Below are positions 17,183 through 25,684 of a stretch of DNA of 64,000 bases, in pieces. The stretch comes from Fodinibius sediminis. GTDB lineage: Bacteria; Bacteroidota; Rhodothermia; Balneolales; Balneolaceae. Under the pieces are notes generated by a model, which was not told where the DNA came from, made no database searches, and worked only from the letters and a program-made list of their open reading frames with translations. Numbering within the stretch: position 1 is the stretch's first letter; the number at the start of each line of letters is the position of its first letter. The stretch lies in NCBI RefSeq assembly GCF_900182555.1, contig NZ_FXTH01000001.1, positions 124,001-188,000 on the forward strand, written 5' to 3'. Made by a program: the position numbers and the translations under genes.

Positions 17183-17521
17183 ATGAATAAAGAGAGGCAG
17201 TCAAAAATCAAGCAGCTGGCCCGGCAAATTAAAAAGAATCCAAAAGATTCCTTTTCCAAATTTGCCCTGGCCCTTGAATTCCGGAAACAGGGGGCCTTCG
17301 GGAAGGCCCGTATTTTATTCGAGGATATCCTGAAGAACGATCCGGATTATATAGGGGTCTATTATCACCTGGGGAAGCTGTATGAGATGCACGACCGCTT
17401 GTCTGATGCCCGGAAAATGTATAAGCTTGGTATCCCCAAAGCCGAACAACAACAGAAACTACGTACCAAATCTGAACTGCAGGAAGCCCTGCAGCATCTG
17501 GAATTTGAAATGGACAATTAA
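17183..17521 (+). CDS. Small TPR-repeat protein
   Basis: A 112-residue soluble protein, mostly alpha-helical. A TPR unit pattern is visible in about residues 20-88: DSFSKFALALEFRKQGAFGKA, which ends in the conserved A, then ILFEDILKNDPDYIGVYYHLG and DRLSDARKMYKLGI. TPRs bind partner proteins; the partner is unknown. ATG 17183 (MNKERQSK) is preferred over an upstream frame-open codon at 17153. It ends 7 bases before the LysM gene, so they are likely co-transcribed. Confidence 0.85.
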   Translation: MNKERQSKIKQLARQIKKNPKDSFSKFALALEFRKQGAFGKARILFEDILKNDPDYIGVYYHLGKLYEMHDRLSDARKMYKLGIPKAEQQQKLRTKSELQEALQHLEFEMDN

Positions 17522-17528
17522 AATCCCC

Positions 17529-18656
17529 ATGAAAGTCACCACTTTTCTTCTCAGCCTGATCGTCCTTGCCCTATTCATCCCCCGCGACCTGCATGCCCAG
17601 GATACCGTAACCCATACCATTCAGAAGGGGGAAACGCTCTTCGGCATTGCCAGGCAATATGACACTGAAGTTCAACAGCTCAGAAGATGGAATGACCTGA
17701 AGGCCGATGAGCTCTCGGTGGGTCAATCCATTATTGTCGGCAAGGAAGGAGAAGCATCTCCGGCAAGCGGCACCGGCGAAACACAGCAGCATACCGTAGA
17801 GAAAGGGGAAACGCTTTTTTCCGTATCCAAGCAGTATCAAGTGACCATTGCCGAACTCAAGGCCTGGAACAACCTGACTGCAAACAACCTAAAAGTAGGG
17901 CAAACCCTGACTATCCATCCCTCCGAATCGACTGAACCGCAGGAGGAACCGATCACGGTGGAAAATACAGCACAGCAAAATACAACCTATTTGGTGAAAA
18001 ATAACGATTCCCTGTACGGAATTGCTCAAAAACACGGCATGTCTGTCGCCCAGCTGAAAAAACTGAATAACCTTTCCTCCAATACCATTCGCGTGGGACA
18101 GGAACTAACCGTGCGCTCTTCTTCGTCGACCCCCTCGGTCGCATCTTCATCAACCTCCTCAACCGCACCTCAGGGACGATTCATCAAGCACCGAATAAGC
18201 GGGGGAACTACCACCGTGGCCCAGCTTGCAAAAAAATTCCACATGGACGAAGAGGAGTTCAGGGCCCTGAATACCGATATCCAGTCAGACCGCTTGCGAA
18301 ATGGACAGGAGGTGACCGTTCTTACTCCCTCCAGCAAAAGCTTTAAAAACCCCTACATCAAGAACAGCAGCTCAATGAGCAGTCTCGGGACCGTCACCAT
18401 TTCGCAGTACGACGCTTCCGACAAAGCAACACCCACGACCAGCGGCGATCTCTACAACCCCGAAGCTTTAACAGGCGCCCATCCCAATATTGCGCTGGGA
18501 TCCATCATATTTGTCAAAAATCCGCAGTATCCGCACGGTGTTTTTGTACGAATTAATGATCGTATTTCCGGCAAGGGACTTAAACTTTCAACTGCGGCCT
18601 GGAATACACTCCATTTTGCCGGATCCAGCGCCTCAGCGATGATATATCAAGATTGA
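17529..18656 (+). CDS. LysM-repeat cell-wall protein with C-terminal RlpA-like double-psi beta-barrel
   Basis: A 375-residue exported protein. The signal peptide is about 1-24 (cut after LHAQ). Three clear LysM repeats lie at about 29-70, 88-129 and 154-195, and a weaker fourth at 221-264, separated by Ser/Thr-rich linkers. Residues 288-373 resemble the RlpA double-psi beta-barrel: LTGAHPNIALGS (315-325) and VRINDR (340-345). In RlpA lytic transglycosylases the stretch before LTAAH reads GE-x-(F/Y)-D; here it is SGDLYN (305-310), so acidic residues differ, and activity is doubtful. It probably binds septal or sidewall peptidoglycan. The start is ATG 17529 after the TPR gene. Confidence 0.88.
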   Translation: MKVTTFLLSLIVLALFIPRDLHAQDTVTHTIQKGETLFGIARQYDTEVQQLRRWNDLKADELSVGQSIIVGKEGEASPASGTGETQQHTVEKGETLFSVSKQYQVTIAELKAWNNLTANNLKVGQTLTIHPSESTEPQEEPITVENTAQQNTTYLVKNNDSLYGIAQKHGMSVAQLKKLNNLSSNTIRVGQELTVRSSSSTPSVASSSTSSTAPQGRFIKHRISGGTTTVAQLAKKFHMDEEEFRALNTDIQSDRLRNGQEVTVLTPSSKSFKNPYIKNSSSMSSLGTVTISQYDASDKATPTTSGDLYNPEALTGAHPNIALGSIIFVKNPQYPHGVFVRINDRISGKGLKLSTAAWNTLHFAGSSASAMIYQD

Positions 18657-19384
18657 TGCCCAACATTAAGCAACCGATACAACGATATTTTACGACTACA
18701 CACTCACTGCTCTACAGCTACCTGGTCAGTCTCCCGCTGCTGCTGCTGTACGAAGTGCTGATCTTCATATCCCAGCCAGACAGCAATCAGGTGGTCCGGA
18801 TCTCCGTGGATATTTGGATCAAAATGCTCTTCTCCTATGTGGGGCAGGATGTGCTGTCAATAACGCTGATCCTGGTCGCACTAATCGGGATTTACATCCT
18901 GTACCGCGAACGTGACAAACTCTCCTCGCTCAGGTTCAGCTATTTTATGACGATGCTGATCGAGGCTTCCGTCTACGCCTTTGTTCTTTCTGTTCTTATT
19001 TCCATAACTGTTGCCAACCTCCTGCAGATGATACAGGCCTCTCCTGTAGAAAGTTTATCACTGGTGCAGCAAATGGCCCTCTCCCTGGGGGCCGGCCTGT
19101 ATGAAGAATTGTTTTTCCGGGTGCTTCTGGTCTCAGCCCTGCTCTGGTTTTTCAATTCCTTTTTTGCTAAAAAGACCGCCGCCTATACAGCAGCCATCGT
19201 ACTTGCAGCGGTAATATTCAGCCTGGTGCATTATACGGGATCCATGGGTGAAACCTTTACACTGGCTTCCTTTCTGTTCCGGTTTCTTTTCGGACTGGCA
19301 CTCAATGCCATCTACCTCTGGCGCGGATTCGGTATGGCGGCATGGACCCATGCTATTTACGATCTGATGGTCATCGTCTTCTGA
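18656..19384 (+). CDS. CPBP family intramembrane glutamic endopeptidase
   Basis: A membrane protein of 242 residues with about six to seven helices. The CPBP (CaaX protease/bacteriocin-processing, Abi) signature is present: GAGLYEELFFRVLL (EExxxR, near 143-156), FSLVHYTGS (motif 2 His, near 188) and FGMAAWTHAIYDL (motif 3, about 227-239). Such proteases cleave near the membrane; physiological substrates are mostly unknown. ATG 18656 shares one base with the previous stop (TGATG), so translation is coupled to the LysM gene; a TTG one codon earlier is possible. Confidence 0.92.
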   Translation: MPNIKQPIQRYFTTTHSLLYSYLVSLPLLLLYEVLIFISQPDSNQVVRISVDIWIKMLFSYVGQDVLSITLILVALIGIYILYRERDKLSSLRFSYFMTMLIEASVYAFVLSVLISITVANLLQMIQASPVESLSLVQQMALSLGAGLYEELFFRVLLVSALLWFFNSFFAKKTAAYTAAIVLAAVIFSLVHYTGSMGETFTLASFLFRFLFGLALNAIYLWRGFGMAAWTHAIYDLMVIVF

Positions 19385-19554
19385 TACCACTTCATTAAAA
19401 AGAGTAAATTATAGAGAGATCTTTAAGAAAGCTTCATAAATTTTTGGTATGTTATTTGAACATTTGCTTTACCTATGAGGCTCATTAGTGAAACTGATTA
19501 AGAATTTAGGATCAAAAGCTCTATTATAGTTGTATCAGTAAACAAGGAAGCAAC

Positions 19555-19602
19555 ATGCTTGAGGGCAATACAGACGGCTTTTTCAGAGCCAGCGGCGGTT
19601 AA
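19555..19602 (+). CDS. Possible 15-residue leader ORF before the ECF sigma gene
   Basis: AAGGA, seven bases upstream, precedes an ATG that opens 15 codons (MLEGNTDGFFRASGG) and stops 42 bases before the sigma-factor ATG. It is the only ORF of note in the 260-base gap 19385-19644. No repeats of a regulatory amino acid are present. It may be chance; it could serve as a leader coupling translation to the sigma gene. Confidence 0.25.
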   Translation: MLEGNTDGFFRASGG

Positions 19603-19644
19603 CCTCACAAACACTGTTTGGCAATCAAAATCTATTACAAAGGG

Positions 19645-20220
19645 ATGGCCGAATTAACCACAGAAGAAATTCAGAAGCAGGAAGATTTCGAGGATGAAAT
19701 CATTCCCCATCTGGATGCTATGTATAATTTTGCGCTGCGGCTGACCTCCGATCCCAGTGATGCCGAGGATCTGGTGCAAGACACGATTGTCAAAGCCTAC
19801 CGATTCTTCAGCAGTTATGAGAAGGGTACCAATGCCAAGGCATGGCTCTTCCGCATCCTGAAAAATTCGTACATCAACAACTACCGGAAAAAATCAAAGA
19901 AACCCAACCAGGTAGACTACGATGAGGTTTCCACCTTCTATGAAACCATCCGGGCCGAACGTACCGATACCTCTGACCTGGAAGACAAAATGTTTCGCGA
20001 GCTGATTGATGATGACATTTCCAATGCCCTCGATGAACTTCCGGAAGATTTTAGAACGGTCGTCCTGCTTTGTGACGTGGAAGGGTTCACCTACGAAGAG
20101 ATCGCAAATATGCTGGATGTGCCCATAGGAACCATCCGTTCACGCCTGCACCGCGGCCGCAACCTCCTGAAATCACAGCTGATGGAATACGCCAAGGAGC
20201 GGGGTTATCAACCGGATTAA
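19645..20220 (+). CDS. ECF-type RNA polymerase sigma factor
   Basis: A 191-residue sigma-70-family factor with only regions 2 and 4. Region 2 runs through YNFALRLTSDPSDAEDLVQDT (about 28-48, ending in the conserved DLVQDT) and KAWLFRILKNSYINNYRK. Region 4 has LDELPEDFRTVVLLCDVEGF and the HTH YEEIANMLDVPIGTIRSRLHRGR shortened here to TIRSRLHRGR, both near 132-175. ATG 19645 (MAELTTEE) is preferred; a TTG at 19618 is also in frame. No anti-sigma gene follows; instead a histidine kinase converges from the other strand with a gap of 17 bases. Such factors often respond to redox or envelope stress, but the trigger is not visible. Confidence 0.94.
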   Translation: MAELTTEEIQKQEDFEDEIIPHLDAMYNFALRLTSDPSDAEDLVQDTIVKAYRFFSSYEKGTNAKAWLFRILKNSYINNYRKKSKKPNQVDYDEVSTFYETIRAERTDTSDLEDKMFRELIDDDISNALDELPEDFRTVVLLCDVEGFTYEEIANMLDVPIGTIRSRLHRGRNLLKSQLMEYAKERGYQPD

Positions 20221-20237
20221 AGCGGATAGAGCTACCT

Positions 20238-21551
20238 TCATGCCTCATTTTTCGCTGCCTGTTCCTCTTCCTGAAGCCTGTCAGCCGGAAGGATGACACG
20301 CATGGTGGTGCCCCGTCCAACTTCGCTGTCATGAATCAACAGCCGACCGTTGTGATAGCCCTCGATGATGCGCTTTGTCAGGCTAAGTCCCAGCCCCCAT
20401 CCCCTCTTCTTGGTACTGTAGCCCGGTTTAAAAATTTCATGCTGGAATTTTTTTTCAATACCGACACCAGTATCTGTTATATCGATAAAGACTTCATTCT
20501 CCACGCGATATAGCTTGACTGTTACCTGGGCTTTGGCGGCTGAAGATTTTATGGCGTCCATCGCATTTTTAATCAGATTCTCCAGGGCCCACTGGAAAAG
20601 ATCAGAATTCACCTTCGCCTGAACTCCCGAATCAAGCTGGCACAGCACATCCACATTCTCACCCAGCTTCGGAAGGCGGTGTTCCATATAGCCGACGACT
20701 TCCTGCACCATGGGCTGCAGACGCTGATATTTCAGCTCAGGCTCAGAACCAATTTTATTAAATCGATCAGCCACACCCCGGAGCCGGGTAACGTCATTTT
20801 CCAGTTCATCACAAATACGCTGCGTAAAATCATCTTTCTTTTCTTCACGAAGCAATTCCACCCAGCCGTAGAGACTTGACAAAGGAGTTCCCAGCTGGTG
20901 GGCGGCCTCTTTGGTCATTCCCACCCACAGATTTGACTGCTCAGAACGACTGATGGTCCTGTAGCTCACCAGCCCGATCCCGAGCAGCAGGGCCAGCAGG
21001 CTGAGCTGTATATAGGGAAAATACCGCAGATACCGTACCGTGGGGCTCTCTCCGTAATACACATATTGCATCTGGGAATATTCTTCATCCCCCAGCCTGA
21101 TCTCAATCGGATCGTTCATGGAAGCATAATAGTCTATCAGCTCCTGGTTCAGTTTCGCATCGACATGGTTGGCAAAAATAATTTCATTCCGCTCATCCAC
21201 GATGATACGCGGAACCAAAAACTGATCCTCACTCAGGACGATCTCCTGGGTTACAAAGGTCTGGGAGGCCCTGTCAGCTTCGGCATCCTCGATCAGGCTG
21301 ATAACGCTGTCCGGGACTGAAGCACGACGGCGCAGGTAATCAACCGCCTCCAGCAAGCTTCGGCTTATCTCCTCCTGGGTAGGATCACTTGTATATTCAA
21401 TAGCTTTGGCCCAGAGTTTTACACCCGACTGCTCCTGCTGGAGGATTCGACTGACCAGGTACTGGTTGTAAGCATAAGATCCTATGCCCAGTAAAATAAA
21501 CAGCCCGATTAAGGCTATATTAATCCTGTTTGACGTGAGGTATGGTTTCAT
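20238..21551 (-). CDS. Membrane sensor histidine kinase
   Basis: A 437-residue protein with two membrane helices (about 10-28 and 180-198) that bracket a periplasmic sensor of about 150 residues. The HisKA-type dimerisation helix contains the phospho-accepting H218 (EAAHQLGTPLSSL). The ATPase domain has NLIKNAMDAIK (N box), DITDTGVGIEKKF (G1) and GLGLSLTKRIIEGYHNG (G2). No response regulator gene is in the window, so the partner is elsewhere. It has the AHQLGTP form common in Bacteroidota kinases. It is convergent with the ECF sigma gene. Confidence 0.94.
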   Translation of the reverse strand: MKPYLTSNRINIALIGLFILLGIGSYAYNQYLVSRILQQEQSGVKLWAKAIEYTSDPTQEEISRSLLEAVDYLRRRASVPDSVISLIEDAEADRASQTFVTQEIVLSEDQFLVPRIIVDERNEIIFANHVDAKLNQELIDYYASMNDPIEIRLGDEEYSQMQYVYYGESPTVRYLRYFPYIQLSLLALLLGIGLVSYRTISRSEQSNLWVGMTKEAAHQLGTPLSSLYGWVELLREEKKDDFTQRICDELENDVTRLRGVADRFNKIGSEPELKYQRLQPMVQEVVGYMEHRLPKLGENVDVLCQLDSGVQAKVNSDLFQWALENLIKNAMDAIKSSAAKAQVTVKLYRVENEVFIDITDTGVGIEKKFQHEIFKPGYSTKKRGWGLGLSLTKRIIEGYHNGRLLIHDSEVGRGTTMRVILPADRLQEEEQAAKNEA

Positions 21552-21612
21552 ATAACCCGATTAGGGTAGGACTGGCATAATTATAAAATAACATCTGTAT
21601 TTTTTTCAAAAT

Positions 21613-21646
21613 AAAAAAGGCATCACCGGTTGATGATGCCTTTTTC
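21613..21646 (-). terminator. Intrinsic terminator between clpX and the histidine kinase gene
   Basis: AAAAAGGCATCA and TGATGCCTTTTT form a 12-bp stem with an 8-base loop, flanked by A- and T-runs on the two sides. It lies 18 bases after the clpX stop on the reverse strand, ending the tig-clpP-clpX unit, and would also work on the forward strand. Confidence 0.85.
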
Positions 21647-21663
21647 AATACTATAGCATAATA

Positions 21664-22929
21664 CTATGCCGACGCCTTTCTCTTCTCATAGACAGGCGGC
21701 GCGTTGTCATCTATCGTCTCTTTGGTAATCACGCAGCGCTCAATATTTTTCATGGATGGGAGCGTAAACATGATATCCAGCATAGAAGACTCCATAATGG
21801 ATCGCAGCCCCCGTGCACCCGTTTTCCGTTTAAGGGCTTTCTCCACAATCCGTTCAAGGGCCTCTTCTTCAAAGATAAGCTCGACTCCTTCCATCTGGAA
21901 CAGTTTTTTATACTGCTTGGTGAGAGAATTCTTGGGTTGAACCAGGATATCAATCATTGCGCTTTTTGAAAGCTGATGCAGCCCGGAAATCACAGGCAGA
22001 CGACCAATCAATTCAGGAATCAAGCCGTAGCGCTGTAAGTCTTCAGGCTCAACATAAGTAAAGATATCCGGATCCTCGCGGTCGAATGTCACCTGCTTCT
22101 CCGAATGAAAACCAAGAGAGCTTACCGACAGGCGGCGGGCGATAATTTCTTCCAATCCGCTGAACGCGCCCCCGCAGATGAACAGGATATTCGATGTGTC
22201 AACCTGTATAAAACTCTGCTCAGGATGCTTTCGCCCTCCCTTGGGAGGGATATTCGCTACGGTCCCTTCCAGTATTTTCAGCAAGGCCTGCTGCACCCCC
22301 TCACCCGAAACGTCGCGGGTAATAGAGGGGTTATCGCTCTTTCGGGCCACCTTATCCACTTCATCAATATACACAATGCCGCGCTTGGCCTGTTCCACAT
22401 CGTAATCGGCCGATTGGAGGAGGCTCGACAAAATACTTTCCACATCTTCGCCTACATAGCCGGCTTCGGTAAGCACCGTTGCATCGGCAATAGTAAAGGG
22501 CACATCAATGATGTTGGCCAATGTACGCGCCAACAGGGTCTTGCCGCAGCCTGTAGGCCCCAGCAGCATAATGTTGCTCTTTTCAACCTCGGTATCATCG
22601 AACTCATCCTGCAGCTCCGAGGTAATGCGCTTGTAATGATTGTAAACGGCTACCGAAAGCGTCTTTTTAGCCCCTTCCTGGCCAATTACGTAATCATCAA
22701 GCTTCGCTTTGATTTCCGCAGGCTTCAGGAGTGGCTGGTAGTTTTTCTCACGCTTTTTTGACATGGATGCCAAATCACTCTTCACAATGCCGGAGGCATC
22801 CGCCACACACCGGTCGCAGATATACACATCATCCGGGCCTGCAACCATGCTGTTCACTTCATGACTCGAACGGCCACAGAACGAACAGTGAATGGTATTG
22901 TCGTTATTATGTTGTTCCTTGTCACTCAT
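21664..22929 (-). CDS. clpX: ATP-dependent Clp protease ATP-binding subunit ClpX
   Basis: ClpX unfolds tagged proteins and feeds them to ClpP. The 421 residues hold an N-terminal zinc domain (C15, C18, C38, C41), Walker A GPTGCGKT (124-131), pore-loop region with GYVGED (157-162), Walker [11 protein letters not shown] (184-193), and the ClpP-binding loop near 272-274 as LGF in place of E. coli IGF. It lies 27 bases downstream of clpP on the same strand, the common tig-clpP-clpX order. Confidence 0.98.
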   Translation of the reverse strand: MSDKEQHNNDNTIHCSFCGRSSHEVNSMVAGPDDVYICDRCVADASGIVKSDLASMSKKREKNYQPLLKPAEIKAKLDDYVIGQEGAKKTLSVAVYNHYKRITSELQDEFDDTEVEKSNIMLLGPTGCGKTLLARTLANIIDVPFTIADATVLTEAGYVGEDVESILSSLLQSADYDVEQAKRGIVYIDEVDKVARKSDNPSITRDVSGEGVQQALLKILEGTVANIPPKGGRKHPEQSFIQVDTSNILFICGGAFSGLEEIIARRLSVSSLGFHSEKQVTFDREDPDIFTYVEPEDLQRYGLIPELIGRLPVISGLHQLSKSAMIDILVQPKNSLTKQYKKLFQMEGVELIFEEEALERIVEKALKRKTGARGLRSIMESSMLDIMFTLPSMKNIERCVITKETIDDNAPPVYEKRKASA

Positions 22930-22956
22930 AACATTGAGCTACTAAAGTATTGAAAT

Positions 22957-23625
22957 TTAATTATCCTTGTCTTTATCCTTATCTCGCTTCATGATGTTGT
23001 CGATCAAGCCGTACTCCTGGGCCTCTTCGGCACTCATCCACTTGTTGCGGTCGGAATCCTCCATCACCTGCTCGGGATCCTTGCCGCTGTGCTTGGCCAG
23101 TATGTTGCTGATAAGCTTCTTGATACGCAAAATCTCCTGGGCCTCGATCTCGATGTCGCTGGCCTGTCCACGCACCCCGCCCAGCGGCTGGTGAATCATC
23201 ACCCGGGCGTTGGGAAGCAGATTACGCTTCCCTGCAGCCCCTCCTGCCAGCAATACGGCGCCCATGGATGCCGCCATGCCCACGCAGGTTGTAGCCACAT
23301 CACACTTAACATACTGCATGGTATCATAAATCGCGAATCCTGCAGAGACGACCCCACCGGGGCTGTTAATATAGAGGTTAATATCTTTTTCCGGGTCTTC
23401 TGATTCCAGGAAAAGCATCTGTGCCACGATAGAACTCGCCACCGCATCATTAACGGGAGTGCCAAGAAAGATAATGCGGTCCTTAAGCAGCCGCGAGTAA
23501 ATATCGAACGCACGCTCGCCCCGCTCGGTCTTTTCAACAACCATGGGAACCAGGTTATTGTTTTGAATGGGGCTGACATCAGCGTTCTCTGTACCGGGCA
23601 CTTCGTATAAAGGTTGCTTGTTCAT
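22957..23625 (-). CDS. clpP: ATP-dependent Clp protease proteolytic subunit ClpP (Asn at the catalytic Asp position)
   Basis: A 222-residue ClpP. The nucleophile S120 is in [10 protein letters not shown] and the catalytic H145 in MIHQPLGG, 25 residues apart as in E. coli. The third triad residue, 74 after the Ser in E. coli and S. aureus, falls without gaps on N194 ([11 protein letters not shown]; codon AAC, 23044-23046 on the forward numbering), where DRD-type sequences have Asp. Listeria ClpP1 is a known example with Asn here and altered activity. The C-terminal tail is Lys/Asp-rich. It lies 49 bases downstream of tig and 27 upstream of clpX, all on the reverse strand. Confidence 0.97.
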   Translation of the reverse strand: MNKQPLYEVPGTENADVSPIQNNNLVPMVVEKTERGERAFDIYSRLLKDRIIFLGTPVNDAVASSIVAQMLFLESEDPEKDINLYINSPGGVVSAGFAIYDTMQYVKCDVATTCVGMAASMGAVLLAGGAAGKRNLLPNARVMIHQPLGGVRGQASDIEIEAQEILRIKKLISNILAKHSGKDPEQVMEDSDRNKWMSAEEAQEYGLIDNIMKRDKDKDKDN

Positions 23626-23674
23626 AATCTGTTAAATAAGACTTGGTTAATTTCAGTAAGTAGTTGAGAAGATA

Positions 23675-24958
23675 TCAGGCCTTTACCTTTTCATCATGCT
23701 TTTCCTGATAGGTTTCCTTGTCGATCTCATTGATCGCTACCTCTCCTTTCAGTTTCTCGAATACCTTCTCTTCACGGATGCTGTTGCGAAGGCTCTCGAG
23801 CTGCTGAGGATTCTGTGCAAAAAGGTTGCGCATCTGATCGATAGTTACTCCGTATTGCGCAGCCTGCATCTCCAAATGCTCGTCTATATCTTCGGGTTTT
23901 ATCTCGATATCGTCAAATTTTTCCTGCAATTTTTCATTAAGAAAAAACCACTTTGCATCACGCAGTGCACGGTCATGCATATTTTCCTTGTATTCTTCTG
24001 CATCAAAATCTGCAGGAAGCTCACCACCGGACTGCTGCTGGACGCGCTGCACATACTGGTTCTTGACCTGTTCCACAAACACTTCCGGAACTTCGATATC
24101 ATGTTGTTCAACAAGCTCATCGATCACATCGTTCTTGAAAAGATCATCTGCTGACTGATCATAATAATTCTGAATACGGCTTTTGACCAAGCTTTTGTAC
24201 TCATCGGTATTCTTGGCCTCCTGATCGCTCTGCTGCTTGGCAAACTCGTCCGTCAATTCCGCCTTGTGCAATTTTTCCACTTTCTTGACAATCAGTCGAA
24301 AATCGTGCGTATGATCATCATGGCCTATTTCAACCTCCACTTCATCGCCCGCGGCATGACCAATCAAATCATCACGGAACTGCTCTGACTCCTCTTTGTT
24401 CAGGTCGATAACTTCCTCGGCGGCATTCTCCTCATCGGCCTCTCCATCTTCCAGCGGAATGGCATCGACAGTGACCCGGCTCGTCTCCGTAATCTCCTCT
24501 TCGACTTCCTCCCAGTTCCCCTGCTGTTTCAGCTGACGCTCAACTTCCTCCTCCACTTCTTCATCGGTCACATCATGCACGAGGCGATCGACGGAAATCT
24601 CTCCCAGGTCCTCCAGTTCGAATTCGGGACGGGCTCCTATTTTGAATTTAGCTTCAAGCTCATCATTCTCCCAGACAAGATCCAGCATCTGACTTTCGCC
24701 CACCGGCTCATATTCCGGAACAACCTTCTCCTCAAATACTTCCTGGACGTACTTGTTAATTTCCTCCTGCTCTATCTCATCGCCAAATCGTTTTTGCACA
24801 ATCTTTAGCGGCACTTTGCCGGGTCGGAAACCGGGCATGTTAATCTGGCCACGGTATTTCTTGTAGGCCTCTTTAAACTTCGGCTCCAAGTCTTCGCGCC
24901 GGGCCGAAATTACAATTTCCTTGTCTACAGAGGTGATGTCATTTACAGTTATTTCCAC
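23675..24958 (-). CDS. tig: Trigger factor
   Basis: The ribosome-bound chaperone that receives nascent chains, 427 residues. The N-terminal ribosome-binding loop is GFRPGKVP (43-50). A degenerate FKBP-like isomerase domain follows (about 145-240) with an acidic insertion, then a long helical C-terminal domain. The start is GTG at 24956-24958, with TTTGGAG upstream. The same strand then carries clpP and clpX, and tRNA-Leu lies 66 bases upstream. The protein is very acidic, which may suit a halophile (inference). Confidence 0.96.
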   Translation of the reverse strand: MEITVNDITSVDKEIVISARREDLEPKFKEAYKKYRGQINMPGFRPGKVPLKIVQKRFGDEIEQEEINKYVQEVFEEKVVPEYEPVGESQMLDLVWENDELEAKFKIGARPEFELEDLGEISVDRLVHDVTDEEVEEEVERQLKQQGNWEEVEEEITETSRVTVDAIPLEDGEADEENAAEEVIDLNKEESEQFRDDLIGHAAGDEVEVEIGHDDHTHDFRLIVKKVEKLHKAELTDEFAKQQSDQEAKNTDEYKSLVKSRIQNYYDQSADDLFKNDVIDELVEQHDIEVPEVFVEQVKNQYVQRVQQQSGGELPADFDAEEYKENMHDRALRDAKWFFLNEKLQEKFDDIEIKPEDIDEHLEMQAAQYGVTIDQMRNLFAQNPQQLESLRNSIREEKVFEKLKGEVAINEIDKETYQEKHDEKVKA

Positions 24959-25024
24959 GAAACTACTCCAAAAAGTATTTAATTAGAACGGTAAGAATTA
25001 CACAGTATTTATTGAATGAGTCAG

Positions 25025-25107
25025 TACGAGAGGGGGGACTCGAACCCCCACGCCATAAAGGCACTAGATCCTAAATCTAGCGCGTCTACCAATTCCGCCA
25101 CTCTCGC
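25025..25107 (-). tRNA. tRNA-Leu (anticodon TAG)
   Basis: An 83-base cloverleaf on the reverse strand. The acceptor stem is GCGAGAG/CTCTCGT with a terminal G-T pair; the anticodon loop TTTAGGA lies between CTAGA and TCTAG; the long variable arm of class II tRNAs is present; the T arm is GGGGG TTCGAGT CCCCC. After the discriminator A the sequence is CTG, so CCA is not encoded and must be added. It sits upstream of tig. Confidence 0.95.
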
Positions 25108-25235
25108 TATACGCTAAACCTCCTCCACCTGTTGTTTACGGGGGTTTCAGAGCCACGAAAACTACAGCTTTTTTGCTCTTTTTTCAACATAAATAATTCC
25201 CAGCAGCCTACGAATAACGCTATGAGACAAATAAG

Positions 25236-25243
25236 TATTTTTG
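25236..25243 (+). promoter_or_regulatory. Candidate -7 element for cutA
   Basis: TATTTTTG matches the Bacteroidota -7 consensus TAnnTTTG and lies 45 bases before the cutA ATG. A -33 TTTG is not obvious. The 180-base gap between tRNA-Leu and cutA otherwise holds the divergent promoter of the tRNA gene. Confidence 0.35.
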
Positions 25244-25287
25244 TAGCTTAACCCGTCTGAAAAAAAATAAAAACATTACTTCGTATT

Positions 25288-25647
25288 ATGTTTTTCAATC
25301 TTCGCCTCGTTTATATCACGACCAACAACAAGCAGGAAGCCAAATCCATCGGGCGCACACTGGTGGAAGAAAAACTCGCAGCCTGCATTAATATTGTGGA
25401 CGGAATGGAATCCATTTACCGGTGGAAAGGAGAAATTGTCGAAGACCAGGAAACGCTTCTTATTGCCAAGACAACTTACCACAACGTAAATGAGCTGACC
25501 GAACGCGTAAAAGAGCTGCACAGCTACGACTGTCCCTGCGTGATCTCCCTCCAGCTTACTGAACAGGAAGGCAATGAAGAATACCAGCGCTGGCTGATAA
25601 AGAATTGCAAAAATCAGCAGATTGACTACGAAATCGAAGACATGTAA
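25288..25647 (+). CDS. cutA: CutA-like divalent-cation tolerance protein
   Basis: A 119-residue member of the trimeric CutA family, with the ferredoxin-like fold. The pattern VYITTNNKQEAKSIGRTLVE, then EKLAACINIVDGMESIYRWKG (about 27-47, key residues AAC-N and Y-W-G) and ETLLIAKT is typical. CutA1 has been linked to copper tolerance in E. coli, but its molecular role remains unclear. It is a single gene, convergent with the reductase gene at 25685, and runs away from tRNA-Leu. Confidence 0.93.
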   Translation: MFFNLRLVYITTNNKQEAKSIGRTLVEEKLAACINIVDGMESIYRWKGEIVEDQETLLIAKTTYHNVNELTERVKELHSYDCPCVISLQLTEQEGNEEYQRWLIKNCKNQQIDYEIEDM

Positions 25648-25684
25648 GTCATAACCGCCTCACTCGGCGGGATAACGGTCTTGG

